DNA of 64,000 nucleotides from positions 1,426,001 through 1,490,000 of the forward strand of contig NZ_CP059067.1 of the NCBI RefSeq assembly GCF_017795745.1. Direction: 5' to 3'. Numbering within the stretch: position 1 is the first letter of the stretch; each line of letters begins with the position of its first letter. The translations under genes and the position numbers were made by a program. This DNA is from Rhizobacter sp. AJA081-3 (lineage in GTDB: Bacteria > Pseudomonadota > Gammaproteobacteria > Burkholderiales > Burkholderiaceae_C). The notes below the pieces were generated by a model, which was not told where the DNA came from, did no database searches, and saw only the letters and a program-made list of their open reading frames with translations. Below, in pieces: positions 8,811 to 18,139 of the stretch.

Positions 8811-10826
8811 ATGCACCAGTTCGATTGGCGTCGGGGCATGCGCCGCGTCGCCGTGGCCATGTCCTGTCTTGTCGTGGCCGCGTGCGGTGGTGGCGGAGGT
8901 GATGCACCTGCTCCGCTGCCGGACCGAGAGGCTCCGCTGTCGTTCTCCGCCAACAACGTGGTGGATGTGGCCGGCGCTGCGCTGGACTATGGCGGTCTGG
9001 CGCTCGCCGTGGGTCAGGTTGCGGTCGACTGGATCGACGCACTCGCGCTGGCGAATGTCTCCGATCTGACCACGGCCTGCATCACCGGAGGCACGCAGCG
9101 CCTGCGGCTGACGGACAGGGATGGCAACGCACGCGCCAGCCCAGGAGACCGCATCGACGTCACGCTGGACGCCTGTTATCTGCGGCCGCTGGACGAGGCC
9201 TTCTACGGCAGTCTGGCCATCGAACTGAGAGCACCGGGCGCGGCGCAGCAATGGGCGGGCGAACTCGCCTTTGGTGGCGACTTCGGCCTGCTCCCCGGAG
9301 CGGTCAACGTGCGCATCGAAGGCGGGCTGCGCATCGAGTACACGGCAGACAGGCTGTCCAAGGTCGTGCGCGTGCTCAGCCTGGGTCAGCCCTTCGCCTT
9401 GTATGGGCAGTCGGGCTCGACCGTGTTGCGCGATCTGGTGACCGGGCTTGACGCAAGACGCGAAGTCAGGCGTGACACGGCGCGCGCTACCACGTCGATG
9501 CAGTACCGGCTTGCCAGCGATTCGCTGGGCGGCCGCATCGACGTGGCGACCGCCACTCCCTGGCGGAGCTGGTTCGAGTGCTATCCCGATGCTGGCGAAC
9601 TCGCGATCACGGGCGCGCCCGGCAGCACGGCGGGCTTGCGTGCCTCGCCGATCGGCGCGATGCAGATCGACGTATTGCTCTCCGGCGCATCCGTGGGGTT
9701 CGTCAACGGCGGTGAGGCGGTTTTTCTCTGGTCGGGCGCCGGGTGGCTGCCGCCCCTGCAGAACGGGCTCGGGTACGTGGCCGGGCCGCCTGCCAACAAT
9801 CCGTTCAAGCAGTTCACCGAGCCCTCCGTGACGGTGCTGCGGCCCAACCCCGCGCCGCTCGAGTGGACCTACTCACGCCCCCTGGCCTCGGGTGCGGTGT
9901 CGAGCGCCGTCTTCCGCCGGTCGTTCATTGGTCCTGGCGAGCCCTGGGCGCCCGCGGAGATTCCCGCCACGGTGAGCATCGAGGGTGCGGTGCTGACGGT
10001 GACTCCGAATGCACAGCTCGAGCCCGGGGACAGTTACGACCTGGTCTTCGATGGTGGTGTTGTCGGCGACCTGAGCGATGAGTTTGGTGCTCGCCTGCTG
10101 AAGCCACGATTCTCGGCGCCGGTGGCGATGACCATTCAGGCGGTTGCCTTCGTGGGAACCCCGGGACTGGTGCTCGGACCCGGAGAAGCTCTGCCCCTCG
10201 ATGCCTCTGCATCGATGGCTGACGGCAGCGGCGTCGTGGTGACGCGCTGGCGGCAGCTTTCGGGGCCCGCCTTGAGCTTCTCCGCCACGAACGGCGCCGC
10301 GGTGACGGTTCAGGCGGCAGCCGCGGTGAACGGTACGGCCGTGGTAGAGGCGGAGGTCGAGAACTCAGCCGGCGAGCTCGACCGACAAACGCTGAGCTTC
10401 AGGGTGCTCGGCGATCTCTCGCAGGTCTTGGTCATCGCCTCTCGACCCGCAAACGCTGTGCTGTCCGTCGTGACAAGCATCGACGAAGGGGCAACGACCT
10501 CCTACGTTCGGCGCCTGGATGTGAACAATACGCTCGACGTTGTCTTGGGAACGAGCCGCCTGCTCGCGCAGTTGCCCGGCCTGACCTGGCAGACTGGCGT
10601 GGACATCGACTTCGGACCCGGCAGCGCCAGCGGAGCGAGCGGTTTGTGGATCTCGCCGGGTGCGCTGTGCACGCCGCAGTCAGGCCAGCTCGCGGTTCTG
10701 GACTACGCGGAGGACAGCACAGGCTTCCTGTTGCGTCTCGCGCTCGACTTCGAAACATCGTGCAGCGGTGGCGCCATCACCACGGGTTCCATCCGCTTCA
10801 ACTCGTCGGTGCCGCTTCGCCGCTAG
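8811..10826 (+). CDS. Predicted outer-membrane lipoprotein with Ig-like domains
   Basis: A 671-residue secreted protein. The N-terminus has basic residues, a hydrophobic stretch and the lipobox LVVAAC followed by a glycine run, so the mature protein probably starts at the lipidated cysteine (residue 25). A strong ribosome site (GGAGGAG) supports the start at 8811; an internal Met10 would also leave a full signal peptide. Around residues 330-440 there is a segment resembling SbsA/SwmB-type bacterial Ig-like domains (PNAQLEPGDSYDLVFDGG). Residues 445-530 resemble a PKD/K319-like domain (LDASASMADGSG, RWRQLSGP). The N-terminal half is not recognised. Likely a cell-surface protein of unknown role. 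Confidence 0.8.
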   Translation: MHQFDWRRGMRRVAVAMSCLVVAACGGGGGDAPAPLPDREAPLSFSANNVVDVAGAALDYGGLALAVGQVAVDWIDALALANVSDLTTACITGGTQRLRLTDRDGNARASPGDRIDVTLDACYLRPLDEAFYGSLAIELRAPGAAQQWAGELAFGGDFGLLPGAVNVRIEGGLRIEYTADRLSKVVRVLSLGQPFALYGQSGSTVLRDLVTGLDARREVRRDTARATTSMQYRLASDSLGGRIDVATATPWRSWFECYPDAGELAITGAPGSTAGLRASPIGAMQIDVLLSGASVGFVNGGEAVFLWSGAGWLPPLQNGLGYVAGPPANNPFKQFTEPSVTVLRPNPAPLEWTYSRPLASGAVSSAVFRRSFIGPGEPWAPAEIPATVSIEGAVLTVTPNAQLEPGDSYDLVFDGGVVGDLSDEFGARLLKPRFSAPVAMTIQAVAFVGTPGLVLGPGEALPLDASASMADGSGVVVTRWRQLSGPALSFSATNGAAVTVQAAAAVNGTAVVEAEVENSAGELDRQTLSFRVLGDLSQVLVIASRPANAVLSVVTSIDEGATTSYVRRLDVNNTLDVVLGTSRLLAQLPGLTWQTGVDIDFGPGSASGASGLWISPGALCTPQSGQLAVLDYAEDSTGFLLRLALDFETSCSGGAITTGSIRFNSSVPLRR

Positions 10827-10843
10827 TGGGGTGGAGCAGAGGC

Positions 10844-12373
10844 TCAACCGCGCAGCGCCAGCTTCAGCACGCCGCCGCGCGACCAGGCCTGCGCCTCCTC
10901 CTGCAACAGGAAGAGCGTGCGCGGGTGCAGGGCCGACCACTCGGCCGGGAAGTCGAGGCTCGCCTGCGTGCCGCTTCGTGCCAGCGACAGCACGTCGGCT
11001 CGAACCTGGCCGCGCGCATGGCACTTGATGATCGCCAGCCGCAGGCACAGCACCTGCCAGGCGAAGGTCTCCTGCGCCAGGCTGGCCTCCACCTTGCGCA
11101 GGCCGCCGCGCTGGCCGAGCACCAGGTCGGCCACACGGCGCTGCTGGCTCTGCGAGAAGCCCGGCGCATCGACATGGGCCAGCAGGTAGGCGCTGTGGCG
11201 GTGGTGGTCGTGGTGCGACACCATCATGCCCATCTCGTGCAGCGCGCAGGCCCACAGCAGTTCGCGGCGCGCCTCGCGGCCGGCGCGCGGCTGCACCTGC
11301 TCGTACAGCCGTTCGGCGATCGTCGAGACGCGCTGCGCCTGCTGCGTGTCGACCATGAAGCGGCGCTGCAGCTCGCGCACCGTGGCGTCGCGGATGTCGT
11401 GCCCATCCTGCTCGAGCGCGGTGGCGTGCAGCCGCTCGTCGAGATCGAAGATCACGCCCTGGCGCAGCGCGCCGCGTGCCGGCTGCAGCACGTCGATGCC
11501 GAAGTTGGCGGCCAGCGTGTACAGGATGGCCAGGCCGCCGGCGATCACGGCACGGCGGTCTTCCTTCAGGCCGGGCAGGTCGATCCGGTCGACGCGTCCG
11601 GCGTGCAGGCAGCGCTCGATCAGCCAGCGCAATCCCTCGGCGGTGATGCGGCCATCACTGATGCCGCTGGCGGCGAGCAGCTGCGACACGGCGCCCACCG
11701 TGCCCGACGAACCGAGGGCCTCGTGCCAATGCACGGGCGCGAAGGGCTCGAGCGCTTCTTCCAGCTCGGCGCCGGCGGCCACCTGGGCGGCACGGAATGC
11801 CTGCTCGGTGATGCCGCCGTCGCCGAAGTAGCGCATCGACAGGCTCACGCTGCCGACCTGGAAGCTCTCGGCACGCAGCGCCTTGCGGCCCTGGCCGAGG
11901 ATCATCTCGGTGCTTCGCCCGCCGATGTCGATGACCAGCCTCGGCACGTTCGACGGCTGCAGGCGCGCCACGCCGGCGTAGATCAGGCGTGCTTCCTCGC
12001 GGCCCGAGATCACCTCGATCGGCCGGCCCAGCACCGTCTGCGCACGCGCCAGGAAGGCGTCGCGGTTGCGCGCCTCGCGCAGCGTCTGCGTGGCCACCGC
12101 GCGGATCTGCTGCGGCGCGTAGCCCTTCAGTCGCTGTGCGAAACGCGCCAGGCAGGCCAGCCCGCGCAGCACGGCCTCTTCGGTGAGGAAGCCGTTGCTG
12201 TCGAGGCCGGCGCCCAGGCGCACCGTCTCCTTCAGGTAGTCGACGCGCCGGTAGCGGCCCTGGTGCAACTGGCCGATCTCGAGCCGGAAGCTGTTCGAGC
12301 CCATGTCGATGGCGGCCAGTTGGCCTGGCCATCGCGTGTCGAAGTCCGGGGTTCCGTTCGCGGTCGCGGTCAT
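10844..12373 (-). CDS. ppx: Exopolyphosphatase (Ppx/GppA family)
   Basis: Releases phosphate from the ends of polyphosphate; members also hydrolyse pppGpp. The 509-residue protein has the actin-like ATPase fold: phosphate-1 motif [15 protein letters not shown] near residue 20, phosphate-2 motif [10 protein letters not shown], and SGTVG. It continues into the HD-like C-terminal domain ([18 protein letters not shown]). It opposes PPK1, encoded about 6 kb away. The start codon lies six bases after CACAAT and has no Shine-Dalgarno sequence, as for a leaderless mRNA. It is divergent from the dienelactone hydrolase gene. Confidence 0.95.
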   Translation of the reverse strand: MTATANGTPDFDTRWPGQLAAIDMGSNSFRLEIGQLHQGRYRRVDYLKETVRLGAGLDSNGFLTEEAVLRGLACLARFAQRLKGYAPQQIRAVATQTLREARNRDAFLARAQTVLGRPIEVISGREEARLIYAGVARLQPSNVPRLVIDIGGRSTEMILGQGRKALRAESFQVGSVSLSMRYFGDGGITEQAFRAAQVAAGAELEEALEPFAPVHWHEALGSSGTVGAVSQLLAASGISDGRITAEGLRWLIERCLHAGRVDRIDLPGLKEDRRAVIAGGLAILYTLAANFGIDVLQPARGALRQGVIFDLDERLHATALEQDGHDIRDATVRELQRRFMVDTQQAQRVSTIAERLYEQVQPRAGREARRELLWACALHEMGMMVSHHDHHRHSAYLLAHVDAPGFSQSQQRRVADLVLGQRGGLRKVEASLAQETFAWQVLCLRLAIIKCHARGQVRADVLSLARSGTQASLDFPAEWSALHPRTLFLLQEEAQAWSRGGVLKLALRG

Positions 12374-12379
12374 GCGGCG

Positions 12380-12385
12380 ATTGTG
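12380..12385 (-). promoter_or_regulatory. -10-like element directly upstream of ppx
   Basis: On the minus strand CACAAT is followed by CGCCGC and the ppx ATG. The spacing puts the transcription start at or next to the start codon. The same 14-base string, ACAATCGCCGCATG, precedes the transporter gene that starts at 15612. Confidence 0.45.
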
Positions 12386-12435
12386 CGGTCAAACCCTGTT
12401 GCCACCGGGGTCGTGCAGCGCCAAGCCGCTCTTCC

Positions 12436-12441
12436 TAGAAT
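12436..12441 (+). promoter_or_regulatory. -10 element of the dienelactone hydrolase gene
   Basis: TAGAAT (5 of 6 matches) lies 32 bases before the ATG at 12474, leaving room for a leader with a GCGGAGG ribosome site. The same CTAGAAT pattern precedes the genes starting at 41766 and 50813. No strong -35 is seen. Confidence 0.45.
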
Positions 12442-12473
12442 CGCCGCTCCCCACAACACAGCGGAGGTTCGTC

Positions 12474-13337
12474 ATGCTTCAGCAGGAGATCGACAGTCTG
12501 GTGCCGTCGCGCGAGTTCTCGCGCCGTGGCTTCGTCAAGACGGCCGTGGGCAGCGGCTTCGCCACCGCCGTGCTGCCGGTCACTGCGCAGACCATCAAGA
12601 CCGACAGCGAGGGCCTGACCGTCGGCGAGGTCATGATTCCGGTGGGCGACTTCAAGATGCCGGCCTACCGTGCACAGCCGGCCGGCAAGACCGGCTTGCC
12701 GGTGGTGCTGGTGGTGTCGGAGATCTTCGGCGTGCACGAGCACATCGCCGACGTGGCGCGGCGCTTCGCCAAGCTGGGCTACCTGGCGATCGCGCCGGAA
12801 CTGTTCGTGCGCCAGGGCGACGCGCAGTCGTACGGCGAGATCGCCAAGCTGGTCAGCGAGGTGATCGCCAAGGTGCCCGACAAGCAGGTCATGGGTGACC
12901 TCGACGCGGCGGTGGCCTGGGCCAAGACGAACGGAGGCGACACCTCGAAGCTGGGCATCACCGGCTTTTGCTGGGGCGGACGCACGACCTGGATGTACGC
13001 GGCACACAACCCCGCCGTGAAGGCCGCGGTGCCCTGGTACGGGCCGGTGGCGCGCAGCTATTTCCCGGGTGACAAGTCGGCGCTCGACGTAGCCGCGAAC
13101 GTGAAGGCCGCCGTGCTGGCGCTGTATGGCGGCGCCGACCCCGGCATCCCCAACGACACGGTCGAGAAGATGATGGCGGCGATCAAGGCGGCGGGCAACA
13201 CGAAGTCCGAGCTGGTGATCTACCCGGACACGCCGCATGCCTTCCACGCCGACTACCGGCCGAGCTACCGCAAGGAGCAGGCCGACGATGGCTGGAAACG
13301 CGCCGTTGCCTGGTTGAAGGCGAACGGCGTGGCCTGA
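12474..13337 (+). CDS. Dienelactone hydrolase family protein with Tat signal
   Basis: A 287-residue alpha/beta hydrolase of the carboxymethylenebutenolidase family. The catalytic triad is visible: nucleophilic cysteine in GFCWGG, aspartate in GGADPGIPND and histidine in DTPHAFHADY. The N-terminus has a twin-arginine signal (SRRGFVKTAVGSGF), so the protein is probably exported folded to the periplasm, unlike the classical cytoplasmic enzyme. The start at 12474 follows a GCGGAGG site; a longer frame from 12303 runs into ppx and is not credible. With no ortho-cleavage genes nearby, the substrate may not be a dienelactone. Confidence 0.92.
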   Translation: MLQQEIDSLVPSREFSRRGFVKTAVGSGFATAVLPVTAQTIKTDSEGLTVGEVMIPVGDFKMPAYRAQPAGKTGLPVVLVVSEIFGVHEHIADVARRFAKLGYLAIAPELFVRQGDAQSYGEIAKLVSEVIAKVPDKQVMGDLDAAVAWAKTNGGDTSKLGITGFCWGGRTTWMYAAHNPAVKAAVPWYGPVARSYFPGDKSALDVAANVKAAVLALYGGADPGIPNDTVEKMMAAIKAAGNTKSELVIYPDTPHAFHADYRPSYRKEQADDGWKRAVAWLKANGVA

Positions 13338-13344
13338 CCGACCG

Positions 13345-13779
13345 TCAGCGGACGACCAGTACCGGCACCGTCGAGTGCGTCAGCACCTTCTGCGTCTCGC
13401 TGCCCAGCAGCAGCGCAGTCACGCCGCGGCGGCCGTGCGAGGCCATCACGAGCAGGTCGCATTCGGTGCGCTTGGCGTGGTCGATGATCGCTTCCCAGGG
13501 GTGCAGCGCCTCGACCGTGTGGCCCTGGCAGGCGATGCCGGCGGCCTTGGCGGCATCGACGACGGCGGCCACGCGCTTGGCGGCGATGCGCTCCTGCGCG
13601 TCGAAGAACTCCTGCGGCGGCGTGGGCTGCATCTCCGAGATCGCGCTGTAGGGGAAGGGCTCCTTCACGCTGATCGTGTAGAGCTGTGCGCCCACGGACT
13701 TGGCCAGGGCGATGGCCGTGTCGACGGCCTTGCTGGTGATGTCGGAACCGTCGCTCGGGACGAGGATGCGCTTGAACAT
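13345..13779 (-). CDS. Universal stress protein (UspA family)
   Basis: A 144-residue single-domain Usp protein. It begins with FKRILVPSDGSD and carries the ATP-binding pattern near the C-terminus: MASHGRRGVTALLLGSETQKVLTHSTVPVLVV, reported here in pieces as G-R-R-G followed by the G-S-x-T motif. The start at 13779 follows an AAGGAGA ribosome site and gives the classical N-terminus; upstream in-frame codons do not look like protein. It is a cytoplasmic stress or nucleotide-binding protein whose target cannot be inferred. It is convergent with the dienelactone hydrolase gene, with only 7 bases between the stops. Confidence 0.93.
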   Translation of the reverse strand: MFKRILVPSDGSDITSKAVDTAIALAKSVGAQLYTISVKEPFPYSAISEMQPTPPQEFFDAQERIAAKRVAAVVDAAKAAGIACQGHTVEALHPWEAIIDHAKRTECDLLVMASHGRRGVTALLLGSETQKVLTHSTVPVLVVR

Positions 13780-13864
13780 GTGGATCTCCTTCGAATGACG
13801 GCGCCACGTGGCGCCTGAGTGAAGGCAGTGTCGATCGACAGGGTAGGCCCAGCCTTGACGCGGG

Positions 13865-14716
13865 TCAACCGCGGGCGATGGGCCGCGACGGGTCGGACGA
13901 CCACTCGCTCCACGAGCCCGGGTACAGGCGCGAGCCCGCCAGGCCGGCATGCTCCATGGCCAGCAGGTTGTGGCAGGCCGTCACGCCGGAGCCGCACTGG
14001 TGCACCGTGCGGGCTGCGGCATCGCCGCCGAGCAGCGCGAGGTACTCGCCGCGCAGCGTGCCGGCCGGCTTGAAGCGTCCGTCGGCGGCGAGGTTGTCCT
14101 TGAAGAAGCGGTTCAGCGCGCCGGGGATGTGGCCGGCCGCCTTGTCCAGCGGCTCCACTTCGCCTCGGAAACGTTCGCCCGCACGTGCGTCGACCAGCTT
14201 CACGCGGCCGAGTTGCGCCGCCAGTGCCTCGGCACTCGTGACGGCGGCCAGCGGCTGGCGGTCGGGGTAGGGCGCGGCAGTGCGTGGCGGCGGTTCACTG
14301 CTGTCGACATTGCCGCCGGCGGCTGTCCAGGCTTGCAGGCCGCCATCGAGCACGGCCACCGCCTCGTGGCCCATCCAGCGCAGCATCCACCACAACCGTG
14401 CGGCGTAGGTGCCGCCCTGGCGGTCCACCACGATCACCTGCGTGGCCGGGGAGACGCCGAGCCGGCCGAGCGTGGCCGAGAACACGCTGCGCTCGGGCAG
14501 TGGGTGGCGCCCGTTGCGGCCGGTCTTGGGGCCCGACAGATCGCGGTCCAGGTGCAGGTAGTGCGAGCCGGCGATGTGGCCTTCGCGCCAGGCGCGTTCA
14601 CCGGCCTCGGTGTCCATGAGGTCGAAACTGCAGTCGGCGATCACCGGCGTGGCGCCGTCGGCCAGCATGGCGCGCAGTTCGGCGGCGCCGATCAGGGTGG
14701 TCCAGGTTCGGTTCAT
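13865..14716 (-). CDS. Sulfurtransferase (rhodanese/3-mercaptopyruvate type)
   Basis: A 283-residue protein with two rhodanese domains. The N-terminal domain is inactive; the C-terminal domain carries the active loop CGSGVTA with Cys241. This loop is the one found in 3-mercaptopyruvate sulfurtransferases such as SseA rather than thiosulfate-specific rhodaneses, so mercaptopyruvate is the likelier sulfur donor. The ATG at 14716 lies two bases after the stop of the upstream transporter gene, which suggests translational coupling. Confidence 0.92.
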   Translation of the reverse strand: MNRTWTTLIGAAELRAMLADGATPVIADCSFDLMDTEAGERAWREGHIAGSHYLHLDRDLSGPKTGRNGRHPLPERSVFSATLGRLGVSPATQVIVVDRQGGTYAARLWWMLRWMGHEAVAVLDGGLQAWTAAGGNVDSSEPPPRTAAPYPDRQPLAAVTSAEALAAQLGRVKLVDARAGERFRGEVEPLDKAAGHIPGALNRFFKDNLAADGRFKPAGTLRGEYLALLGGDAAARTVHQCGSGVTACHNLLAMEHAGLAGSRLYPGSWSEWSSDPSRPIARG

Positions 14717-14718
14717 GT

Positions 14719-15612
14719 TCAGCCCTCGAAAGTGGATTGGGTGGCGTCGGCCGGTGCGGCCCGGCTGCGCAACAGCGAGGCGCCCAGGCCCGCCGCGACG
14801 ATCAGCACCATGCCGGCCAGCGACATCCAGGTGATGCGCTCGTCGAACAGCAGCACGCCGTAGACGAATGCGAAGGCGATGCCCAGGTACTGCAGGCTGG
14901 CATTGACCAGCGTGCGGCCGGTGCCGTAGGCGCGTGTCATCAGCATCTGCGCCACGGTGGCAAGCAGGCCGACGGCCAGCAGCAGCGCGGGGCCTTCGAG
15001 CGTGCGGTGCGGCGAGATGCCGGTCCACAGCGTGGTCAGCGCACCGGCCGCAATGCCGCCGCAGGAGAAGTAGAAGACGATGCGGTACTCCGGCTCGCCG
15101 GCGCGCCCCAGCGCGGTGACCTGCAGGTAGGCGGTGGCGGAGATCATGCCCGACAGCAGGCCGATCAGGCCGTGCCAGAGCTGGTCCTGCTCGATGGTGG
15201 GCCGCAGGATCAGGCCGACCCCGGCGAAGCCGAGCAGGATGGTCGCGATCAGCCGCCCGTCGACGCGCTGGCTGCCCAGCATGATGGCGCCGCCGACGAG
15301 GAACAGTGCCATCCACACCGACGACATGTAGTTGAGCGTCATCGCGGTGGCCAGCGGCAGGTTGCCGATGGCATAGAACCACAGGCACAGTGCCGTCACG
15401 CCCGACAGGCTGCGCCAGAAGTGCATCGAGGCCAGCGTGGTGCGCAGCGTGCCGCCCTGCCAGCCCGAGAAGGCCCACATCAGCAACACGCCGGTCAGGC
15501 CGCGGTAGAACACGATCTCGCCGGTGGCGTAATGCGCCGAGGCGAGCTTGACGCACACGCCCATGGTCGCGAACAGCAGCGACGCGAGCACCATCATCCA
15601 GGGAGCCGACAT
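14719..15612 (-). CDS. EamA/DMT-family inner-membrane transporter
   Basis: A 297-residue protein with about ten hydrophobic helices and the internal repeat of two EamA domains. Motifs include FYRGLTGVLLMWAF in the first half and RAYGTGRTLVNASLQYLGIAFA in the second. It is a predicted metabolite exporter; the substrate is unknown. It is likely the first gene of a two-gene operon with the sulfurtransferase, so export of a sulfur compound is possible but unproven. Its ATG follows GACAAT by six bases without a Shine-Dalgarno sequence. Confidence 0.9.
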   Translation of the reverse strand: MSAPWMMVLASLLFATMGVCVKLASAHYATGEIVFYRGLTGVLLMWAFSGWQGGTLRTTLASMHFWRSLSGVTALCLWFYAIGNLPLATAMTLNYMSSVWMALFLVGGAIMLGSQRVDGRLIATILLGFAGVGLILRPTIEQDQLWHGLIGLLSGMISATAYLQVTALGRAGEPEYRIVFYFSCGGIAAGALTTLWTGISPHRTLEGPALLLAVGLLATVAQMLMTRAYGTGRTLVNASLQYLGIAFAFVYGVLLFDERITWMSLAGMVLIVAAGLGASLLRSRAAPADATQSTFEG

Positions 15613-15618
15613 GCGGCG

Positions 15619-15624
15619 ATTGTC
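15619..15624 (-). promoter_or_regulatory. -10-like element directly upstream of the EamA gene
   Basis: GACAAT on the minus strand is followed by CGCCGC and ATG, the same arrangement as upstream of ppx. It implies a leaderless transcript. Confidence 0.45.
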
Positions 15625-15667
15625 GTCTGCACCCGGCCGGCGCCCGGCCCGCCGGCTTCGACGCGGT

Positions 15668-16786
15668 TCAGCCTTCGAGGGCCGGGCCCATCATCCGGCG
15701 GTACCACTCATGGAACTGCTGCATGCCGTCTTCCATCGGGCTCTGGTAGGGGCCGACCTCGTCGTCGCCACGCTCCATCAGCGCGCGGCGGCCGGCGTCC
15801 ATGCGCAGACCGATCTCGTCGTCCTCGGCGCAGGTTTCCCAATAGGCGGCCTGCTCGGCCTCGACGAACTCGCGCTCGAAGGCGGCGATCTCCTCCGGGT
15901 AGAAGAACTCGACCATGTTGAGCGTCTTGTTCGGCCCCTTGGGGAACAGCGTGGAGACCACCAGCACATGCGGATACCACTCGACCATCACGTTCGGGTA
16001 GTAGGTCAGCCAGATGGCGCCGTGCTTGGGCGGCACGCCGTTGCGGTAGGCGAGCACCGCGTCGTGCCACTTGCGGTAGGTGGCCGAGCCGGCCTTGGCC
16101 AGCGCGTTGTTGGCGCCCACGGTCTGCACCGAATGCTGGGCGCCGAACTCCCAGCGCAGGTCCTCGCAGCTGACGAAGCCGCCCAGGCCGGGGTGGAAGG
16201 GCGCGACGTGGTAGTCCTCGAGGTAGACCTCAATGAAGGTCTTCCAGTTGTAGTCGCACTCGTGAAGGTGCACGCTGTCGAACACATAGCCGGAGAAGTC
16301 CATGTCGGCCTTCGGGCCCAGTCGGGCCAGGTCGGCGTTGACGTCTCGCCCGCCGCCTTCGAACAGCAACCCGTTCCAGTTCTGCACCGGGTAGTTGCGC
16401 AGGTTCAGGCACGGGTCGTCGGCGAAGTGCGGCGCGCCCAGCAACTGGCCGTGGGTGTCGTAGGTCCAGCGGTGCAGCGGGCACACGATGTTGCTGCCGG
16501 TGTGGCCGCGCCCGCGCAGCATCAGTGCCTGGCGGTGGCGGCAGACGTTGGAGATCAGCTCCACGCCCTGGGCGGTGTGCACCAGGGCACGGCCTTCGTG
16601 TTCCTGCGGCAGGGCATGGAAGTCGCCCACCTCGGGCACCGACAGTTCGTGCCCGAGATAGCGCGGCCCGGACTCGAAGATCAGCTCCATCTCGCGACGG
16701 TGCAGGCCGGCGTCGAAATAGGTGCTGACGGAGAGTTGCGAGCGGGCGCGCTGCAGCGCCTCGATAGGGACGCTCAGGTCGGACAT
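15668..16786 (-). CDS. Rieske-type aromatic ring-hydroxylating oxygenase, alpha subunit
   Basis: A 372-residue oxygenase. The N-terminal Rieske domain has CxH (CRH) and CxxH (CPLH) ligands for a 2Fe-2S cluster, spaced by 19 residues. The C-terminal catalytic domain has the mononuclear iron motif in [20 protein letters not shown], where the two histidines are visible. No beta subunit, ferredoxin or reductase gene is adjacent, so it may be a homomeric (carnitine or choline-type) enzyme that uses a reductase encoded elsewhere. An alternative ATG lies at 16804. The substrate is unknown. Confidence 0.92.
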   Translation of the reverse strand: MSDLSVPIEALQRARSQLSVSTYFDAGLHRREMELIFESGPRYLGHELSVPEVGDFHALPQEHEGRALVHTAQGVELISNVCRHRQALMLRGRGHTGSNIVCPLHRWTYDTHGQLLGAPHFADDPCLNLRNYPVQNWNGLLFEGGGRDVNADLARLGPKADMDFSGYVFDSVHLHECDYNWKTFIEVYLEDYHVAPFHPGLGGFVSCEDLRWEFGAQHSVQTVGANNALAKAGSATYRKWHDAVLAYRNGVPPKHGAIWLTYYPNVMVEWYPHVLVVSTLFPKGPNKTLNMVEFFYPEEIAAFEREFVEAEQAAYWETCAEDDEIGLRMDAGRRALMERGDDEVGPYQSPMEDGMQQFHEWYRRMMGPALEG

Positions 16787-16879
16787 GATCCCCAGGATCT
16801 CCAAAAACCAATGTCAAACCGCCACCCCGGAAGACCGGGCGTGGGTCACAAGGATCCCGTCTTGCCTGACGGGCCGCGG

Positions 16880-16910
16880 ATTGTACCCGGGGGGTCCTGC
16901 GCGGGGGCAA
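16880..16910 (-). promoter_or_regulatory. Candidate promoter of the Rieske oxygenase gene
   Basis: On the minus strand TTGCCC (16910-16905) and TACAAT (16885-16880) are separated by 19 bases, giving an untranslated leader of about 85 bases. Two short GC-rich hairpins lie in that leader, with plus-strand stems at 16826-16839 and 16856-16873. Confidence 0.45.
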
Positions 16911-16988
16911 AGTCGCAGTGGGGAGTCGCCTCTTCGTCGGCGGGGGCATTGGCGCAACATCGCTGGGCGCCGGCGAAGTGGGGCTGAC

Positions 16989-16994
16989 TACAAT
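16989..16994 (+). promoter_or_regulatory. -10 element of the xseB-ispA-dxs operon
   Basis: TACAAT (5 of 6 matches) lies 18 bases before the xseB ATG at 17013. No convincing -35 hexamer is seen at the normal spacing. Confidence 0.45.
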
Positions 16995-17012
16995 CGAGCC
17001 CAGAGATTGCGC

Positions 17013-17252
17013 ATGGCAAAAAGCACCCCCAAGTCCCCCGCCAACGAGCCGGCCAGCTACGAAGACGCGTTGCTCGAGCTGGAGCGCCTCGTGGCCGGAA
17101 TGGAAGGCGGGCAGCTGCCGCTGGACCAGATGATCGACAGCTACCGTCGCGGCGCCGAGTTGCTGGCCTACTGCCGCAGCCGCCTCGAGGCGGTCGAGAC
17201 CCAGGTGAAGGTGCTCGAGGAAGGGCAACTCAAGCCCTGGATCGCCGGATGA
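17013..17252 (+). CDS. xseB: Exodeoxyribonuclease VII small subunit
   Basis: A 79-residue protein with the family pattern [19 protein letters not shown], then [20 protein letters not shown] and a coiled-coil tail ending in a VLEEGQL segment. Several small subunits bind XseA to make the single-strand-specific exonuclease VII. The ATG at 17013 is chosen because it gives the usual length; the open frame extends upstream to 16722 through the intergenic region. Its stop overlaps the ispA start by four bases, the standard xseB-ispA-dxs order of beta- and gammaproteobacteria. Confidence 0.95.
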   Translation: MAKSTPKSPANEPASYEDALLELERLVAGMEGGQLPLDQMIDSYRRGAELLAYCRSRLEAVETQVKVLEEGQLKPWIAG

Positions 17253-18136
17253 AGCAGAGCCAGTTCGATGCCTGGGCCGCGGCCGAACTCGACGCCGTCG
17301 AGTCGGCGCTGGACGCCTGGGTGCCGGCCGATGCGCCGGCCGGCCTCGGCCAGACGATGCGCTACGGCGTGCTCGACGGCGGCAAGCGCCTGCGGCCCCT
17401 GCTGGTGCTGGCGGCCGCGCAGGCCGTGGACGGTGAACGCGAGGCTGCGCTGCGTGCGGCCTGCGCCGTCGAGCTGATCCACGCCTACTCGCTGGTGCAC
17501 GACGACATGCCGTGCATGGACAACGACGTGCTGCGCCGGGGCAAGCCCACCGTGCACGTTCGCTTCGGAGAGGCGCAGGCCATGCTCGCCGGGGATGCGA
17601 TGCAGGCGCTGGCCTTCGAGGTGCTGACGCCCGAGCGGGGTGTCGCGCCTGCCTTGCAGGCCCGCTTGTGCGCCTTGCTGGCGCGCGCCGCCGGCCATGC
17701 GGGCATGGCCGGCGGCCAGGCGATCGACCTGGCCAGCATCGGCAAGCCGCTGGACGAACAGTCGCTGCGCGACATGCACCACCGCAAGACCGGTGCGCTG
17801 CTGCAGGGCAGCGTGCTGATGGGCGCCGCCTGCGGGCCGATCGGCTCCGCAGGGTGGGACGCGCTGTCCGTCTACGGCGATGCGCTCGGCCTGGCTTTCC
17901 AGGTGGTCGACGACATCCTCGACGTCACCCAGGCATCCGAGACGCTGGGCAAGACCGCCGGCAAGGACCTGGACAACAACAAACCGACCTACGTCAGCGT
18001 GCTCGGCCTGGAGCGCGCGAGGGCCCATGCGCTCGAACTGCGCGAAACGGCCCAGGCGGCGCTCGGGCGCAGCGGGCTGGCCGACACCACGGCCCTGTCG
18101 CTGCTGGCCGACAAGGTGGTCGAGAGGGACAACTGA
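17249..18136 (+). CDS. ispA: Polyprenyl synthetase (farnesyl diphosphate synthase type)
   Basis: Condenses dimethylallyl and geranyl diphosphate with isopentenyl diphosphate to give C15 farnesyl diphosphate. The 295 residues include the first aspartate-rich motif DDMPCMDND and the second DDILD, with the GGKRLRP substrate motif near residue 47. It sits in the second position of the xseB-ispA-dxs operon, overlapping xseB by four bases (ATGA). Confidence 0.95.
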   Translation: MKQSQFDAWAAAELDAVESALDAWVPADAPAGLGQTMRYGVLDGGKRLRPLLVLAAAQAVDGEREAALRAACAVELIHAYSLVHDDMPCMDNDVLRRGKPTVHVRFGEAQAMLAGDAMQALAFEVLTPERGVAPALQARLCALLARAAGHAGMAGGQAIDLASIGKPLDEQSLRDMHHRKTGALLQGSVLMGAACGPIGSAGWDALSVYGDALGLAFQVVDDILDVTQASETLGKTAGKDLDNNKPTYVSVLGLERARAHALELRETAQAALGRSGLADTTALSLLADKVVERDN

Positions 18137-18139
18137 GCC

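Noticed and set aside
12303-12473. Upstream extension of the dienelactone hydrolase frame
   Set aside because: It would overlap ppx and destroy the Tat signal position; a ribosome site supports 12474.
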